A stretch of DNA of 64,000 bases from Croceivirga sp009797885. Lineage in GTDB: Bacteria; Bacteroidota; Bacteroidia; Flavobacteriales; Flavobacteriaceae. The position numbers and the translations under genes are program-made. This document shows, piece by piece, positions 62,403 to 64,000 of this stretch; the stretch's first letter is position 1, and each line of letters begins with the position of its first letter. Below the pieces are notes generated by a model that made no database searches, was not told the DNA's origin, and saw only the letters and a list, made by a program, of their open reading frames with translations. The stretch lies in NCBI GenBank assembly GCA_045866215.1, contig AP035880.1:1488001-1552000 (forward strand). The letters are read 5' to 3'.

Positions 62403-63437
62403 TCAAAAGAATCGTTTGTAAAAATCATTGGTCTCCTCATCTTCCGAAAAAAATTCAATTTTTAGCTCCGAAGTATCTTCATCTTCATTCAACTGGGGGA
62501 TTTCTAATGCGTATTGTTTATTGATTTCATCAATCAAATACCTTAATAAGTCGGTTTCTAAAACTTTTGTTTCATGGAGATATTTTATCTGTTTCAACAG
62601 TACTGCTTTAAGTCCTTCAGTAATTTTAAGGCTAGCATAAATTGAACCTCTTACGAGCATTGCTAAATTATCGACATAATTAATGTTTTTTGAACGGTCA
62701 ACCGATCTCGCAAATGGATAAGTGGTTCTATCCAATAAGACATTTGGGTCCGAGTAATATTTGAACAAACAGTTTCTGTGATGTATACCTTCGGAAAGAA
62801 CCTGAACGGTAACATAGCCCCCAACACTACTAGGAATGCCTAATAGAGAAGCTCCGTCAACTGACAAGTCCAAAGTCTTTCCATTTGCTATGATTTTTAA
62901 AATAATATTGTTCAACATAAAAATAGAGTCGTGCAAAGAATCTGTCAATTTTTCTGACATGTAGAATTCTCTAATAAGACTTTCAACAAAATTTGGGTTT
63001 GTCTCAAAGAAAGGCTCGTTAAACATTAGTGTAAGCCCGTCAAGGTCAATTCTTTTAATTGTCTTTGTATTTCCGTCACTAGTTACGCAACCAATTGCAA
63101 AGTCTTCATCCCTGTTGATATAGATAGCTGTCGCCTCAACATTTGCCCTTTTTGGTAAATACTCGGTTAGGTAACCAAGTTTGTCAGTAAGTTTTGAATC
63201 CGAGAGTCTTTTGTGTAAGGTATCGTGGTAATCTATCATCGTGCCTTTACCATTACCAACTGGGTCTATGTAACTCCAATGACCCAAAATTCCCATTGCA
63301 AAATTTGGACCATATTGATGTACTTTATGTTTGATAATTCTCTCAAATTTACCTCTAACAAGATCCCCAGAAGATAATTGGGTATCTCCAGCAATTATGC
63401 CAAAATCTTTGGATATGCAACCAATTATTAAAGTCAT
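62403..63437 (-). CDS. Proteasome/HslV-like Ntn-hydrolase fold protein of unknown function
   Basis: A 344-residue cytoplasmic protein I cannot name. Its start, MTLIIGCISKDFGIIAGDTQ, parallels HslV and proteasome beta subunits: Thr2 would become the N-terminal nucleophile after Met removal; Asp18 falls at position 17 from that Thr, as required; NFAMGILGHW matches the FAGG-type loop; SVGGYVTVQVL resembles the late proteasome strand. The catalytic Lys33 position is Arg or shifted (FERIIKHK), so activity is uncertain. It is longer than the usual 175-240 residues, the last 100 forming helices with an acidic end. Six bases downstream of the HEPN-motif gene; low G+C; beside tRNA-Phe. Fold assignment is inference. 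Confidence 0.7.
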   Translation of the reverse strand: MTLIIGCISKDFGIIAGDTQLSSGDLVRGKFERIIKHKVHQYGPNFAMGILGHWSYIDPVGNGKGTMIDYHDTLHKRLSDSKLTDKLGYLTEYLPKRANVEATAIYINRDEDFAIGCVTSDGNTKTIKRIDLDGLTLMFNEPFFETNPNFVESLIREFYMSEKLTDSLHDSIFMLNNIILKIIANGKTLDLSVDGASLLGIPSSVGGYVTVQVLSEGIHHRNCLFKYYSDPNVLLDRTTYPFARSVDRSKNINYVDNLAMLVRGSIYASLKITEGLKAVLLKQIKYLHETKVLETDLLRYLIDEINKQYALEIPQLNEDEDTSELKIEFFSEDEETNDFYKRFF

Positions 63438-63443
63438 TTCATC

Positions 63444-64000
63444 TTAATTTTCCTCCTGAAGATATTCAGATTTTAGCTCATCAAATATTCTTTCTATTTC
63501 TGCATAGTTAGGCTCTCGGTTCAATTCTGTGATGTCAAACTCCATACAAAATTCTAAGTCCTTTTGCGATATATAATGCTCATGTACTAATTCCTCATGG
63601 ATTTGTTCCTGAATGTCAATGTATCGTCTTTCATCTTCGTTTTGGCTTTCTATTAAAAAGCGTTTGAAACAGTCTTGAATGGCCGATTTGCTATGTTGTT
63701 GAATTTCCTCTGCAAATCTTAAAATATCTGTGATTTTACTATCCACCGTTTCCTGAGCTTTGAAAAATATGTTTCCGTTGCTGTGTGCAACTTCATTTCT
63801 CAAGTCAACGACTTTCTTGTATTGACCAATTTTCTCATTTCCTAAACCAAAGAATTTGAAAAGGGTGAAAATCCTTCTTTCTTGTTCTTTACTGAATGTA
63901 AATGGGGAAGTAGGATTGTTAAAACAATCATTAAAACCAAGGGTGATTTTGTCGTAATCTGTTGAGTGAATTTTCTTTATCTGCCAAACATTGAAATACA
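63444..64000 (-). CDS. HEPN-motif protein, 5' part beyond the window
   Basis: Open reading frame of about 185 visible residues running off the right edge; its true start is outside. The segment VVDLRNEVAHSNGN contains RNEVAH (codons 63800-63783), the R-N-x3-H signature of HEPN ribonuclease domains. It is preceded by FGLGNEKIGQYKK and followed by long amphipathic helices (KAQETVDSKITDILRFAEEI) and an acidic C-terminus. The stop is six bases before the Ntn-hydrolase-like gene, so they are one transcription unit. HEPN proteins are common as toxins or RNases in defence systems. Low G+C like its neighbour. Confidence 0.65.
   Translation of the reverse strand, partial: YFNVWQIKKIHSTDYDKITLGFNDCFNNPTSPFTFSKEQERRIFTLFKFFGLGNEKIGQYKKVVDLRNEVAHSNGNIFFKAQETVDSKITDILRFAEEIQQHSKSAIQDCFKRFLIESQNEDERRYIDIQEQIHEELVHEHYISQKDLEFCMEFDITELNREPNYAEIERIFDELKSEYLQEEN

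Overview
The window reads as a chromosomal segment of a member of the Flavobacteriaceae (phylum Bacteroidota). Evidence: a complete gldK-gldL-gldM-gldN cluster (gliding motility / type IX secretion core), a mevalonate-pathway HMG-CoA reductase paired with a GHMP kinase, a SusC-style TonB receptor with a carboxypeptidase-like front domain, and several intergenic matches to the Bacteroidota promoter -7 box TAnnTTTG instead of E. coli-type boxes. Shine-Dalgarno sequences are mostly absent, as is usual in this phylum. I do not assign a genus.

Layout. 1-5196 (minus): tripartite RND efflux operon (membrane fusion protein, pump, TolC truncated by the window edge). 5354-9810: plant-type LRR secreted protein, ABC-F ATPase, DUF983 protein, DAO-family FAD oxidoreductase. 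10086-20326 (minus): topA, an arginase-fold protein with lost metal ligands, gldKLMN, plus a two-lipoprotein operon (LVIVD-repeat protein and a small partner). 20485-27109 (plus): miaB, a sigma-54 activator without sensor domain, lptE, a TPR protein, secG, groES, groEL. 27200-31027 (minus): metal-handling operon (HYC_CC_PP protein, TonB receptor, secreted HMA protein, HMA-MauE fusion). 31143-38805 (plus): free-methionine-sulfoxide reductase, purH, and the cell-shape cluster mreB-mreC-mreD-PBP2-rodA. 38802-42933: anchored nuclease, threonylcarbamoyl-AMP synthase, tail-specific protease. 43129-47894 (plus): surE, a small membrane protein, lpxB, NlpC/P60 lipoprotein, ComEC-like channel. 47891-51675 (minus): dipeptidyl peptidase IV and POT peptide transporter, a peptide scavenging pair. 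51847-54053 (plus): HMG-CoA reductase and GHMP kinase. 54050-61860 (minus): coaX, outer membrane protein, TPR protein, lptC, a 68-residue protein, CNNM/CBS protein, PpiD-like foldase. 61981: tRNA-Phe.

Beyond tRNA-Phe the character changes. Base composition falls (three sampled rows of the 62403-63437 gene give 58 G+C in 180 bases, against 29 of 60 in a sampled groEL row), and housekeeping genes stop. Two tightly spaced minus-strand genes follow: an unfamiliar protein carrying the RNxxxH signature of HEPN ribonucleases (running off the window) and a 344-residue protein whose N-terminus matches the proteasome beta / HslV Ntn-hydrolase layout (Thr directly after Met, Asp at position 17 from that Thr, a late SVGG strand). 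I consider this pair, sitting at a tRNA integration site, the best candidate for an undescribed system, probably defensive. That is inference, not demonstration.

The core genes fit together as envelope biology: LPS assembly (LptC, LptE, LpxB), T9SS/gliding (GldKLMN), Sec export (SecG), periplasmic folding and proteolysis (PpiD, tail-specific protease), elongasome (MreBCD, PBP2, RodA) and chaperonin. The window is compact: four of six convergent gene pairs share overlapping stop codons with an identical 4-base overlap.
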